Shown piece after piece: positions 41,559 through 49,990 of a stretch of 64,000 bases of DNA. The stretch spans positions 620,001-684,000 of the forward strand of contig OY756142.1 of assembly GCA_963576785.1 (NCBI GenBank), written 5' to 3'. The position numbers were made by a program, and so were the translations under genes. The DNA comes from Chlorophyllum brunneum. Taxonomy: Eukaryota > Basidiomycota > Agaricomycetes > Agaricales > Agaricaceae. A model generated the notes under the pieces. It was given only the letters and a program-made list of their open reading frames with translations, made no database searches and was not told the DNA's origin. Positions within the stretch are counted from its first letter, which is position 1. Every line of letters starts with the position of its first letter.

Positions 41559-42020
41559 TGATAGAGATTTGTCGGTGTTTTCCAGCACAGTAATATACAG
41601 TGACAGACAGATAATCTGACTTACTGATATAGTGGTTAGTTAATAGTGAAGTTACTAAGGAAGTTACTATATAGTCGAGTAGAGCAAGATAGAATAATTG
41701 AGTAGATTGTCTGCTGAAACATAAGAAAATACATACTACTTTATATACTAAGTGTCTGGGTAGCAAACCCTAAGACCTATGAGTAATAACTGTGTATAAT
41801 GAGTCAGTAATGACTACAGAATCCCTTGAAACACTGTGATATCATCAGCAGTGTCCAGTAGTATAATTGAAGTGACAGCAATCAGTCAGCTCATGAAATA
41901 CATAAGTAGGAGATACATAATATGAGTCAGAGGATGCAGCCTCAATGACAAATATTAGATGAATAATATACTGAAGAGCTAGTCACATGGAATGCAGCTT
42001 AGAAAGTACAAATGACAACA
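41559..42020 (-). repeat. Probable copia 3' LTR (left edge uncertain)
   Basis: Just downstream (minus strand) of the copia RNase H end there is a purine tract (GCTAGGAGGAG, about 42,021-42,031) followed by TGTTGTCATTTG, a typical LTR start, so one LTR edge is at 42,020. A TATATAAAG box on the minus strand lies near 41,740. The other edge at 41,559 is a guess from a TG dinucleotide. No second LTR is in the window to compare. Confidence 0.35.
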
Positions 42021-42048
42021 CTCCTCCTAGCTCAAAGTGCAATATGAA

Positions 42049-43220
42049 TCAAGCACTGAATTGAATAGGTAAATAATTGTGACATTGTTGGAATTTAACA
42101 GTATCCAGACTTTTTGTACAGATGTTAGCAGGGTTCTTTTCAGACTCTACATAAAATAGTTCTATTTTGCCTGTCTCAACAAGTTCATGGATGAAGTGCC
42201 AGCGAATTGCGACATGTTTAGATCGATGTTCAATAACTGGGTTAGAAGCCCAGAAACTCAATCCTAAATTGTCACACATAAGATATGGAGCAGGCTGCTT
42301 GAACCCAATCTCACCTAGCAGCTGATAGATCCAAATCAGTTGACAAGATGTCTCACACATGGCAATATACTCAGCTTCCATGGTAGACAGTGCTGTAGTG
42401 ACTTGTCAGCAACTTAACCAAGAAACTGGTCTATTGGCAAACAAGACTAAGTTGCTGGAAGTAGACTTATGTGTAGCAAGATATCCTGCAAAGTCAGAAT
42501 CAGAGAAGCCTTGAATAGACTTCTTTGATTGCCTGTTAAAGACTAGGCAATAGTGTTTCATACTTAGAAGGTAGCAGCACAAGTATAAACTGTGCTTGTA
42601 ATGCTTCTCTAACAGACTAGCCATTTGCTGACTGAGTTTCACAATGGTATAAGCAATATCAGGTAGCAAGCCAATCATGAGATACATCAGGGATCCAACA
42701 AGTTGTTGGTACTTCTGGCAGAACTCAGGGTTAATGGTACCCTTGTAGGGCAGAAAGGTACATCCTGCCAGAAAAAATGTTTGAGTTGGCCTTACAGTAA
42801 CACCAAATGTAGCAAGGACCTTATCGAGATATGAAATCTGATTGACATAGATCTACTTGTTCTTCTGGTTCTGTGAGATAGTCATGCCAAGAAATTTGGT
42901 AGTTTCTCCAAGGTCACAACATTCCCATTGTTCCATGAAGTTTTTCTTTATTTGATAATAGAAGGGACACTTTTTACCTATGAAGACAATATTGTTGACA
43001 TAAGGGCAATCATGATCAAGCCAGTCTTTGGACAGCAATTATAGTATACTCTAGCATCAGATAGACATTGCTTGAAACCTATGGCAAGCAGTGACTTTGT
43101 TATTACATGCCACCAAGCCAAGCTGGCTTGCTTAAGGCCATACAATACTTTTTGTAACCTCCACACTTTATTACATCCAAGTGTGAATCCTTCCAGTTGC
43201 TCTATAAAGATTTCTTCATC
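42049..43220 (-). pseudogene. Ty1/copia pol remnant: C-terminal reverse transcriptase and RNase H
   Basis: Minus-strand copia fragment, read from 43,220 down: IFIEQLEGF, VWRLQKVLYGLKQASLAWW (RT), TKFLGMTISQ, GSLMYLMIGLLPDIAYTIVK, GFSDSDFAGYLATHKSTS (RNase H), LSTMEAEYIAMCETSCQLIW and KHVAIRWHFIHELVETGKIE. Several stops and frame changes break it, and the YVDD-type RT motif is altered (YVNNIVF). It joins exactly, across the inserted LINE, to the pol remnant ending at 52,081, where DLDEKIF is cut. Confidence 0.85.
43208..43220. repeat. Left target-site duplication of the outer LINE
   Basis: AGATTTCTTCATC (43208-43220) matches AGATTTTTTCATC (52081-52093) with one mismatch. The two copies flank the LINE, and removing one restores the copia reading frame. 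Confidence 0.8.
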
Positions 43221-43502
43221 ATCCCTTCTTGACCTCTTACCACTACCTTCCTATTTGGGATAGTTCTCTGTTAGAGGGTTTCTGGCCTGTTCTTGCCAGA
43301 AATTACATGGTCTGGCATTGTCTTATACACAGGGCAATACATAGTGCTCTCTTGGCAAAGGAGGTTAAAGGCTAGGTATACTGGCTGCTACATACTCACT
43401 TGATTTTGGATGCATGAACAGAGGTTGGGAGCCATTATACAGTGGACGAGAATTAGTTTGAGTGGGGGGAGTGGCCCCTTGGCAAAAGGCCTTAATGATG
43501 GG

Positions 43503-43507
43503 GTATG
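43503..43507. repeat. Gypsy target-site duplication, left
   Basis: GTATG precedes the left LTR and is repeated at 49986-49990 directly after the right LTR: the expected 5-bp duplication for a Ty3/gypsy integrase. Confidence 0.9.
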
Positions 43508-43806
43508 TGTTACGAATCATAGACCGTTCATTCCCATCATGCGCCCATTACCTCGTGTACCCTCATACTCGTTTCATCTCCTGTATCACCCTAGAGGCTG
43601 TGCCTCCTACCTGACTCGTTCTACTCGTCTCCTATGACTCCGTTACTCGACTCCCTTATTATTAGCCTCTACCACTAGTATATAAAGTGTAGTAATACTT
43701 GATGTATTCCTTACACTTTACCAATCGTATCATCCCTTCTTCCTTTCTCTATTTCCTTCCTTTATCCAAAGGCTTGCAACCTGAGTCAGAGACTAAGGTC
43801 ATAACA
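43508..43806 (+). repeat. Gypsy 5' LTR
   Basis: Begins TGTTACGAATC and ends TAACA. Identical to the 3' LTR except one base (A at 43801 versus G at 49980). Contains a TATA box (TATATAAAG, 43679-43687) with the likely RNA start about 30 bp later. Confidence 0.95.
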
Positions 43807-43807
43807 T

Positions 43808-43819
43808 TTGGTAAAGTGT
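43808..43819 (+). other. Self-priming primer-binding site
   Basis: TTGGTAAAGTGT, one base after the LTR, is the exact reverse complement of ACACTTTACCAA (43713-43724) inside the LTR, which starts about 34 bp after the TATA box start, where transcription should begin. This is the arrangement of Tf1-type self-primed elements, where the 5' end of the RNA folds onto the primer site instead of using a tRNA. Confidence 0.75.
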
Positions 43820-43899
43820 CATTCGACTCACCTTGCAAGAGAGGTGCCACTATTCGTAGCTAGGCTTGGAATAATAGCCTCCGACCAGGACAACAGTAT

Positions 43900-45165
43900 A
43901 TGAGCAGCAGTAGCTCATCGAGAACACCGAGAAGACAGAGAGCTCCGAGACCAACCGACATCCAGGGTTCACCCGTAGCAACAGGATCCAAATGATCAAC
44001 AGAACCAGAAATCCCTGAAGGCCTTAAACGACAGAAATCCGAACACAGCGTAGACGAGACCACAGCTCTATTTGAAACCGAATTCGACACAGAAGTCGCC
44101 GAGAACACATCCGATATAGATATCGCCGAAACCTACGAGGAAGAATCCGAACACAGCACAGACGAAGAACCAGCTCCGGTTGAAGAAGAAATCGACACAG
44201 CTCTATTCGAAACCGAATTCGACACAGAAGTCGCCGACGCCACAGCCGATATAGAAATCGCCGAAACCTACGAACACAGCGAACCAGAGTCAGAACCAGA
44301 AATGACAGACGAGATCAACGTACCAAAGAACCTAGCCCCGGAACCAGGATATTTTAATGGGGATAGGACCAAATTTGACGATTGGTGGAGAGCCATATCC
44401 TTATGGCTGATGTTCAACAAGATAGACGAAGAAGAACAGAAAATAGTAGCCATTTTGGCAAGGATGAAAGGAGGACTAGCAGGTCCTTACGCCAACACGC
44501 AGTTACAAGCTATCCAGAATAAGAAAACACCGGCTTGGGAGGACTTTACGAAAGAAGTAGAAGCCACATTCTCCTTGGGGAATAGGAAAGCCATAGCAGA
44601 AGGAGAAATAGAGACGTTCAAACAGGGAAAGAAGAACACAGCAGACTTCTTAATCGAATTCGAAGCATTAAGAGCCCAAGCAGGAACAGACGACACACAT
44701 GCGATATTCCTTCTCAAGCGCCACACCAGAGCAGACATTATTCGAACCATAGTAGGTTACCCGACAACCTCCGTCCCAACAACATACAGCAAATGGAAAA
44801 CCACGATCCTCGCAGTAGGACAAGGTTACGAAGCAACGGACATCACTAGAGGAGATGTCAAAACCACCACCGGAGTTATCTATGGGGGAAGAGGACAACC
44901 CATGGAGATAGGACGACAAAGGGCAGACGCCGATCAGACTGGAAAACCGAGGTGCTACAATTGTAACCTCTATGGGCATATTGCCAAATACTGCAGGAAG
45001 AAGACAAAAGTCACGTACACCAAAATAACATGTTACAATTGCGGTAAACAGGGCCACATCTCGAAGAACTGCCGAGCACCCAAGAAAGCCCATATCAGAG
45101 AAGTCAACGAGGATGATGAACAAGAAATAGAGGAGAAAGAGGATTTTGTCGAAGGCTCCGAGTAG
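43900..45165 (+). CDS. Gypsy Gag, with one early in-frame TGA
   Basis: Capsid/nucleocapsid protein packaging the element RNA. The clean ORF is 44302-45165 (287 aa): a capsid region (FDDWWRAISLWLMFNKI, WEDFTKEVEATFSLGNRKAI, TADFLIEFEALRAQAG) and two CCHC zinc knuckles (CYNCNLYGHIAKYC, CYNCGKQGHISKNC). The same frame is open upstream to 43996 with an acidic repeat (ALFETEFDTEVA twice) and, beyond a single TGA at 43993-43995, reaches an ATG at 43900 (MSSSSSSRTPRRQRAPRPTD). No ATG lies between 43996 and 44302. Either Gag starts at 44302, or the TGA is a mutation (CGA to TGA fits) or is read through. It overlaps the pol frame by 46 nt. Confidence 0.8.
45120..45165 (+). promoter_or_regulatory. gag/pol overlap with candidate -1 frameshift site
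   Basis: The pol frame is open from 45120 (after stops at 45114 and 45117) and gag stops at 45163-45165, so ribosomes must shift -1 within 46 nt. GGATTTT at 45141-45147 is set as G GAT TTT in the gag frame, the same type as the GGAUUUA shift site known from mouse mammary tumour virus pro-pol. The pol frame has no ATG before 45,225 or at its start. Confidence 0.6.
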
Positions 45166-48100
45166 GCGCAAACCCGCGAGCCAATAAAACTAGAGTTTCT
45201 GTTTTATCACACAATAGACGATATGTGATTCCCCAAAAACGAAACTCTACGCGCGAACCTCTCCTCAACTCAACAATCCAGACAAGAAAAGGACGCAGAC
45301 AAATCACAACCCTCGTAGACTCCGGATGCACCCACACGTGCATAGCACAACGAACAATAGACGAAGAACAGATCCCGACTAAACCTCTGGAAACCCCAAT
45401 CAGAGTGATCAATGCCGACGGCACAGAAAATAAAAAGGGAGAAATAACGGACAAGGCACAACTGGTACTAAACAACGGCAACCACACGGAACAAATCGAC
45501 GCTCTAGTAACACAATTGGAAAGCGCGGACTTATACCTGGGGCACGATTGGCTGGTCAAACATAACCCGGAAATCGATTGGAACAATCATGTCATACGAT
45601 TCACGAGATGTCCAGAAGATTGCAAAACAGCACATAGCAACATACGATTCAACGAGAAAATACGGACAGTCAAGGAACACATTGAAGAGAAAAAGGCGGA
45701 CCGGACGGACGATGAAGATCTACCACCATACCTACGACAGTACACCCATCTATTCAACAAAAAGAACTTCGATAACCTACCCGCACATACGGTATGGGAC
45801 CACGAGATAAATCTGTCAGAAGACGCACCCCCGGTACTGCAGTCCAAAGTTTACCCGATGACAATAATGGAAAAACAGGAACTACAAAAATTCCTCGACG
45901 AAAACCTCGCCTCAGGACGTATCAGACCATCACAATCCCCCTACGCCACCCCATGCTTCTTTATACCAAAGAAAGACGGAACAAAACGCCTGGTACAAGA
46001 TTACAAGAAGCTGAATGAATACACCATCAAAGATAAAACGCCACTACCACTTATAAGCGAGGTGTTAGACCGACTAAAGGGCGCAAAAGTGTTTAATAAG
46101 CTCGACATCATTTGGGGATACAACAACGTCCGAATCAGGAAAGGAGATGAATGGAAGGCAGCGTTCGTAACAAACAACGGATTATTTGAACCTACAGTCA
46201 TGTTCTTCGGAATGAGCAATTCACCGGCAACCTTCCAAAGAATGATGAACACGATATTCCGAGAACTATTACATGAAGGGACGCTTGTCAACTACATGGA
46301 CGATTTCGTCATTCCAGGAACCACACAGGAGGAACTCGAGAAAAGAACGACACGGTTCTTAGACATTGCAGCCAAACACCAGCTATACTTCAAACGATCA
46401 AAATGTATGTTCGACGCGAAAGAGATACCCATACTGGGCTTTGTGGTAGGACAGGGCAGCGTTAAAATGGAAGAAGAAAAGGTGAAAGCAGTAAGGGAAT
46501 GGCCAACACCCAAATCCGTGAAGGATGTCGAAAAATTCCTCGGCTTTGCAAATTTCTACCGACGATTCATACAAGACTTCAGTAACATAGCAACACCACT
46601 ACATGAACTCAAGAAGAAAGACGCACAATGGTCATGGTCAGAACGGCAACAACAAGCGTTCGAAGAAATCAAGAAGAAAATCACGAGCGAACCAGTACTA
46701 GCGATGCCCCGAGATAAAGGACAATATAGAGTGGAGGTAGACGCATCAGGGTACGGAGTAGGAGCGGTATTATCACAAGACCAAGATAACCAGTGGCACC
46801 CAATCGCATTCCACTCGAGAACAATGACACCGGCAGAACGAAATTACCAGATCTATGACAAAGAACTATTGGCAATCCGAGAAGCGGTCAAAACTTGGAG
46901 ACAATATCTACTCGACGCCGACAAACCATTCGAGATATGGACGGACCACAAGAACTTGGAATACTTTAGGAAACCGCAACAACTCACAGGACGACAGGCG
47001 AGATGGCAACTGGAACTACAGGAATATCACTACACGTTGAAACACATACCCGGAAAAACAAACACAAAAGCAGATGTATTATCAAGACTAACGAAAACGG
47101 ACACAACCAGAGACAACACAGATATCACGCTATTACCCGACCACTTATTCGACAACGCTACCACCGAAATCAGACAAATGTGGGACATATCAGGAGAAGA
47201 AGACCTGAAACACCGACTGCGAAAGGAGCAGAGGAGAGAAACACAATGGTTAAGAGAAAAGGAGAAACGACCAGAGGAGATATGGGAAACTGATGGATTA
47301 CCCATCTTCGAAGGAAGAATATACGTACCACCAAACACCGAATTACGCCAAGAAATACTCCAACAACACCACGACAAAACGGACGTAGGACACCCGGGAC
47401 AACATAGAATGATCGAACTCCTCAAAAGGACATATTGGTGGCCACAAATGCGCAACGATGTTAAACGATACATCAAGGGATGTGACACATGTCAGAGAAA
47501 TAAAATACTCCGAACACGACCTACCACACACCTCCATCCGTTACCAATACCCACTGGACCATGGGAAGAGATATCAATCGACATGATAGGACCACTGCCA
47601 GAATCGGAGGGATACGACGCGATACTCGTCATCGTTGATCGTTTCAGCAAAATGATCAGGCTACGAGCAGTTAACACCACCCTATCATCCGAGGAGCTAG
47701 GAGATATATATCGGGACGACATATGGAGACAACATGGGATACCACGCAGGATCATCAGTGACAGAGGCCCACAGTTCGCATCAAAATTCATGGCGGAACT
47801 TTGCAAAGCAACCGGCACCCAACGAAACCTATCCACGGCATACCATCCACAAACAGACGGTCAAACGGAGCGCATCAACCAAGAGGTTGAGGCCTACCTC
47901 AGAAATGTAATCAATCACGCACAGAACAACTGGAAGAAATGGCTCAGCACGGCAGAATTCCAGTATAACGACAAAACACATAGCGCCACAGGACATTCAC
48001 CGTTCCAGATAGTATACGGACGACACCCATGGAAGGGTGACATCTCAAACGAGATCAAGGCTCCAGCAATCACGGAAAGAATACAAGAACTGCAGGACAT

Positions 48101-48647
48101 ACGCCAAGCAACGATCAAAATGCTCCAACAAAACCAGATACAGATGGAAAAGCGAAACAGCACAAAGCCAGAACACGAGTACCAAATAGGAGACCAAATT
48201 TGGCTGGAAGCAGACAATATTAGGACAACAAGACCAACGAAAAAATTAGATCACAAGAGATACGGACCATTCCGAGTAAAAGAAAAAATAGGCGAAACAA
48301 GCTACCGCCTGGAGCTACCTGAAACATGGGCGATACACGACGTATTCAACAGCAGACTACTTTCCCCCTATCACAACCCCGAGTATGACAGCCAGCGCAC
48401 TCCGCCACCACCGATCCCCGAGATAATTAACGATGAAGAACACTACGAAGTAGACGAAGTCCGAGGACACCGCATGAGAGGGAAACGAAAACAGTACCTA
48501 ATACACTGGAAAGGATATACGTCCGAAGAAGATACATGGGAAGACGAAACAAACTTAGACAGCGCCAAGGAAGCAGTACAAGAATTCATAAGCAAGATTT
48601 CGAGGACGAAACCTATAAAAAGGGGAGGTAAAAAACAGCAATTATGA
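45120..48647 (+). CDS. Gypsy Pol polyprotein (PR-RT-RH-IN-chromodomain)
   Basis: Uninterrupted frame of about 1,175 codons, ending TGA at 48645-48647. Residues counted from 45225: protease LVDSGCTHTCI (about 30-40), RT with LDIIWGYNNVRI and the NYMDDFV active site (about 356-362), RNase H VEVDASGYGVGAVLS (about 503) and TDHKNLEYF. The integrase HHCC finger (CDTCQRNK) is at about 745, followed by the DDE core (SIDMIGPLP, IISDRGPQF, INQEVEAYL) and LPETWAIHDVFNSRLL (GPY/F region). The chromodomain is at about 1072-1120 (YLIHWKGYTSEEDTWEDETN), likely guiding insertion to methylated-histone chromatin. All catalytic residues expected for PR, RT, RH and IN are present, so the element may be active. 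Translation probably needs the -1 shift from gag. Confidence 0.95.
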   Translation, partial: TRNRGERGFCRRLRVGANPRANKTRVSVLSHNRRYVIPQKRNSTREPLLNSTIQTRKGRRQITTLVDSGCTHTCIAQRTIDEEQIPTKPLETPIRVINADGTENKKGEITDKAQLVLNNGNHTEQIDALVTQLESADLYLGHDWLVKHNPEIDWNNHVIRFTRCPEDCKTAHSNIRFNEKIRTVKEHIEEKKADRTDDEDLPPYLRQYTHLFNKKNFDNLPAHTVWDHEINLSEDAPPVLQSKVYPMTIMEKQELQKFLDENLASGRIRPSQSPYATPCFFIPKKDGTKRLVQDYKKLNEYTIKDKTPLPLISEVLDRLKGAKVFNKLDIIWGYNNVRIRKGDEWKAAFVTNNGLFEPTVMFFGMSNSPATFQRMMNTIFRELLHEGTLVNYMDDFVIPGTTQEELEKRTTRFLDIAAKHQLYFKRSKCMFDAKEIPILGFVVGQGSVKMEEEKVKAVREWPTPKSVKDVEKFLGFANFYRRFIQDFSNIATPLHELKKKDAQWSWSERQQQAFEEIKKKITSEPVLAMPRDKGQYRVEVDASGYGVGAVLSQDQDNQWHPIAFHSRTMTPAERNYQIYDKELLAIREAVKTWRQYLLDADKPFEIWTDHKNLEYFRKPQQLTGRQARWQLELQEYHYTLKHIPGKTNTKADVLSRLTKTDTTRDNTDITLLPDHLFDNATTEIRQMWDISGEEDLKHRLRKEQRRETQWLREKEKRPEEIWETDGLPIFEGRIYVPPNTELRQEILQQHHDKTDVGHPGQHRMIELLKRTYWWPQMRNDVKRYIKGCDTCQRNKILRTRPTTHLHPLPIPTGPWEEISIDMIGPLPESEGYDAILVIVDRFSKMIRLRAVNTTLSSEELGDIYRDDIWRQHGIPRRIISDRGPQFASKFMAELCKATGTQRNLSTAYHPQTDGQTERINQEVEAYLRNVINHAQNNWKKWLSTAEFQYNDKTHSATGHSPFQIVYGRHPWKGDISNEIKAPAITERIQELQDIRQATIKMLQQNQIQMEKRNSTKPEHEYQIGDQIWLEADNIRTTRPTKKLDHKRYGPFRVKEKIGETSYRLELPETWAIHDVFNSRLLSPYHNPEYDSQRTPPPPIPEIINDEEHYEVDEVRGHRMRGKRKQYLIHWKGYTSEEDTWEDETNLDSAKEAVQEFISKISRTKPIKRGGKKQQL

Positions 48648-48744
48648 ACAGCAAACCTCGCATCTCAAGTAACCACTACACTCATCGCATCACTCGTGGT
48701 ATTCACTTCACCCTTGACTTTGCCAACTATCTCTACAATACACC

Positions 48745-49581
48745 ATGCCCGCCGAACGCCAACTTACCCCGTACCCCTACCTCGCAGAATTTGAAGAACT
48801 CGTCCCAGAAAGGACCAACCAGGAAGAAATCGTAGAAGGAGAAACCCTAGTCGACACCATAATACTACTGGGAGCAGCAGTAAAAGCAACCCAAGAAGGA
48901 GCCTCGAAAATTATGGACACCTTATCTGACGCCACTCCAAGACTCAATCAGTTCATCATCAACGAAGGAAGGAGAGACCAACTGGAGAGACACTTGTACG
49001 AGATTAACGACGACTTGCAACTCCTCGTTATCTCCAACATACGAGCTCGGATGCACAGTATCCTTGTAGCCCTAGCCGAACGACTCAATACGTATGAATC
49101 CAGAAGCACAGACAACCTCTCCCACCACATCGTTAATCGACTACTCGTTAGTAACGACCCATTCCCCATCCAACACCACATCTGCCACACATGCGAACAA
49201 AAGACGCAAGAAAGAACCGCCGCCGACCAGCTACTCCACCCCGACATCGAAGAGGAAGTCGCTCACCTCCAAACCATACTCACCACGGTAGTACCCCCCA
49301 TCACACCCATGACTTTCCACCCGCCGACAGGATATAACACCTTGAAATCAGAAGGAGAAAAGGACAACGATTATTGGAAAGAGATCGTGTACAAACTTTT
49401 AAGCAATCACACCAACGACAACACTACGTACAACAACCACACCCACTTCCTGTTTAAAGAAGGACCACCACACGCACCCCTCTGGATTGGTTTACGACGT
49501 GTTGACAAGACACCTCTCATTGGAGGAAACAAGAAGGACTTGGCCAGAGCTCTGGGAGCGGCCGTACCTATGAACGAGTAA
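48745..49581 (+). CDS. Gypsy third ORF, 278 aa, unknown function
   Basis: Intact ORF in the position where env lies in errantiviruses, 97 nt after the pol stop and in another frame. The ATG has A at -3 (CACCATG). The N-terminal two thirds look largely helical (VDTIILLGAAVKATQEGASK, HLYEINDDLQLLVISNIRAR, HSILVALAERLNTYESRS), followed by a CHTC pair (HHICHTCEQK) that could bind metal, then a polar C-terminal third ending WIGLRRVDKTPLIGG...ALGAAVPMNE. No signal peptide, no membrane-length hydrophobic segment and no fusion-type cleavage site, so an envelope is unlikely. I recognise no family. Its survival without stops in an element whose LTRs differ at one base cannot by itself prove selection. 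A regulatory, chaperone, integration or packaging role are all open. Confidence 0.7.
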   Translation: MPAERQLTPYPYLAEFEELVPERTNQEEIVEGETLVDTIILLGAAVKATQEGASKIMDTLSDATPRLNQFIINEGRRDQLERHLYEINDDLQLLVISNIRARMHSILVALAERLNTYESRSTDNLSHHIVNRLLVSNDPFPIQHHICHTCEQKTQERTAADQLLHPDIEEEVAHLQTILTTVVPPITPMTFHPPTGYNTLKSEGEKDNDYWKEIVYKLLSNHTNDNTTYNNHTHFLFKEGPPHAPLWIGLRRVDKTPLIGGNKKDLARALGAAVPMNE

Positions 49582-49667
49582 AAACACTCGTCGGGTTTTC
49601 TTAAAACAAATTCCATATGTTCTATCTTACAAAGGACCTTTACAGTAATACGTATCATGAGGACATG

Positions 49668-49685
49668 AAGCTTGAAAGGGAGGTA
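49668..49685 (+). other. Polypurine tract
   Basis: Purine-rich AAGCTTGAAAGGGAGGT just upstream of the 3' LTR, the expected plus-strand primer. Confidence 0.7.
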
Positions 49686-49686
49686 T

Positions 49687-49985
49687 TGTTACGAATCATA
49701 GACCGTTCATTCCCATCATGCGCCCATTACCTCGTGTACCCTCATACTCGTTTCATCTCCTGTATCACCCTAGAGGCTGTGCCTCCTACCTGACTCGTTC
49801 TACTCGTCTCCTATGACTCCGTTACTCGACTCCCTTATTATTAGCCTCTACCACTAGTATATAAAGTGTAGTAATACTTGATGTATTCCTTACACTTTAC
49901 CAATCGTATCATCCCTTCTTCCTTTCTCTATTTCCTTCCTTTATCCAAAGGCTTGCAACCTGAGTCAGAGACTAAGGTCGTAACA
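49687..49985 (+). repeat. Gypsy 3' LTR
   Basis: 299 bp, one mismatch to the 5' LTR; followed by the GTATG duplication (49986-49990). Confidence 0.95.
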
Positions 49986-49990
49986 GTATG

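Larger units (their letters stand above)
43508..49985 (+). mobile_element. Ty3/gypsy chromovirus, nearly intact, 6.48 kb
   Basis: Complete LTR retrotransposon: 299-bp LTRs, primer site, gag, pol (protease-RT-RNase H-integrase-chromodomain), a third ORF, a polypurine tract and a 5-bp target duplication. The integrase-after-RT order and C-terminal chromodomain place it in the chromoviruses. The primer site complementary to its own R region points to the Tf1/sushi branch. The base composition (A-rich codons, low T) differs from the host genes and from the T-rich surrounding LINE. It is the youngest insertion of the nest. Confidence 0.95.

Noticed and set aside
48745..49581. Third gypsy ORF as an envelope gene.
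   Set aside because: No signal peptide, transmembrane segment of sufficient length or furin-like site; only the position is env-like.
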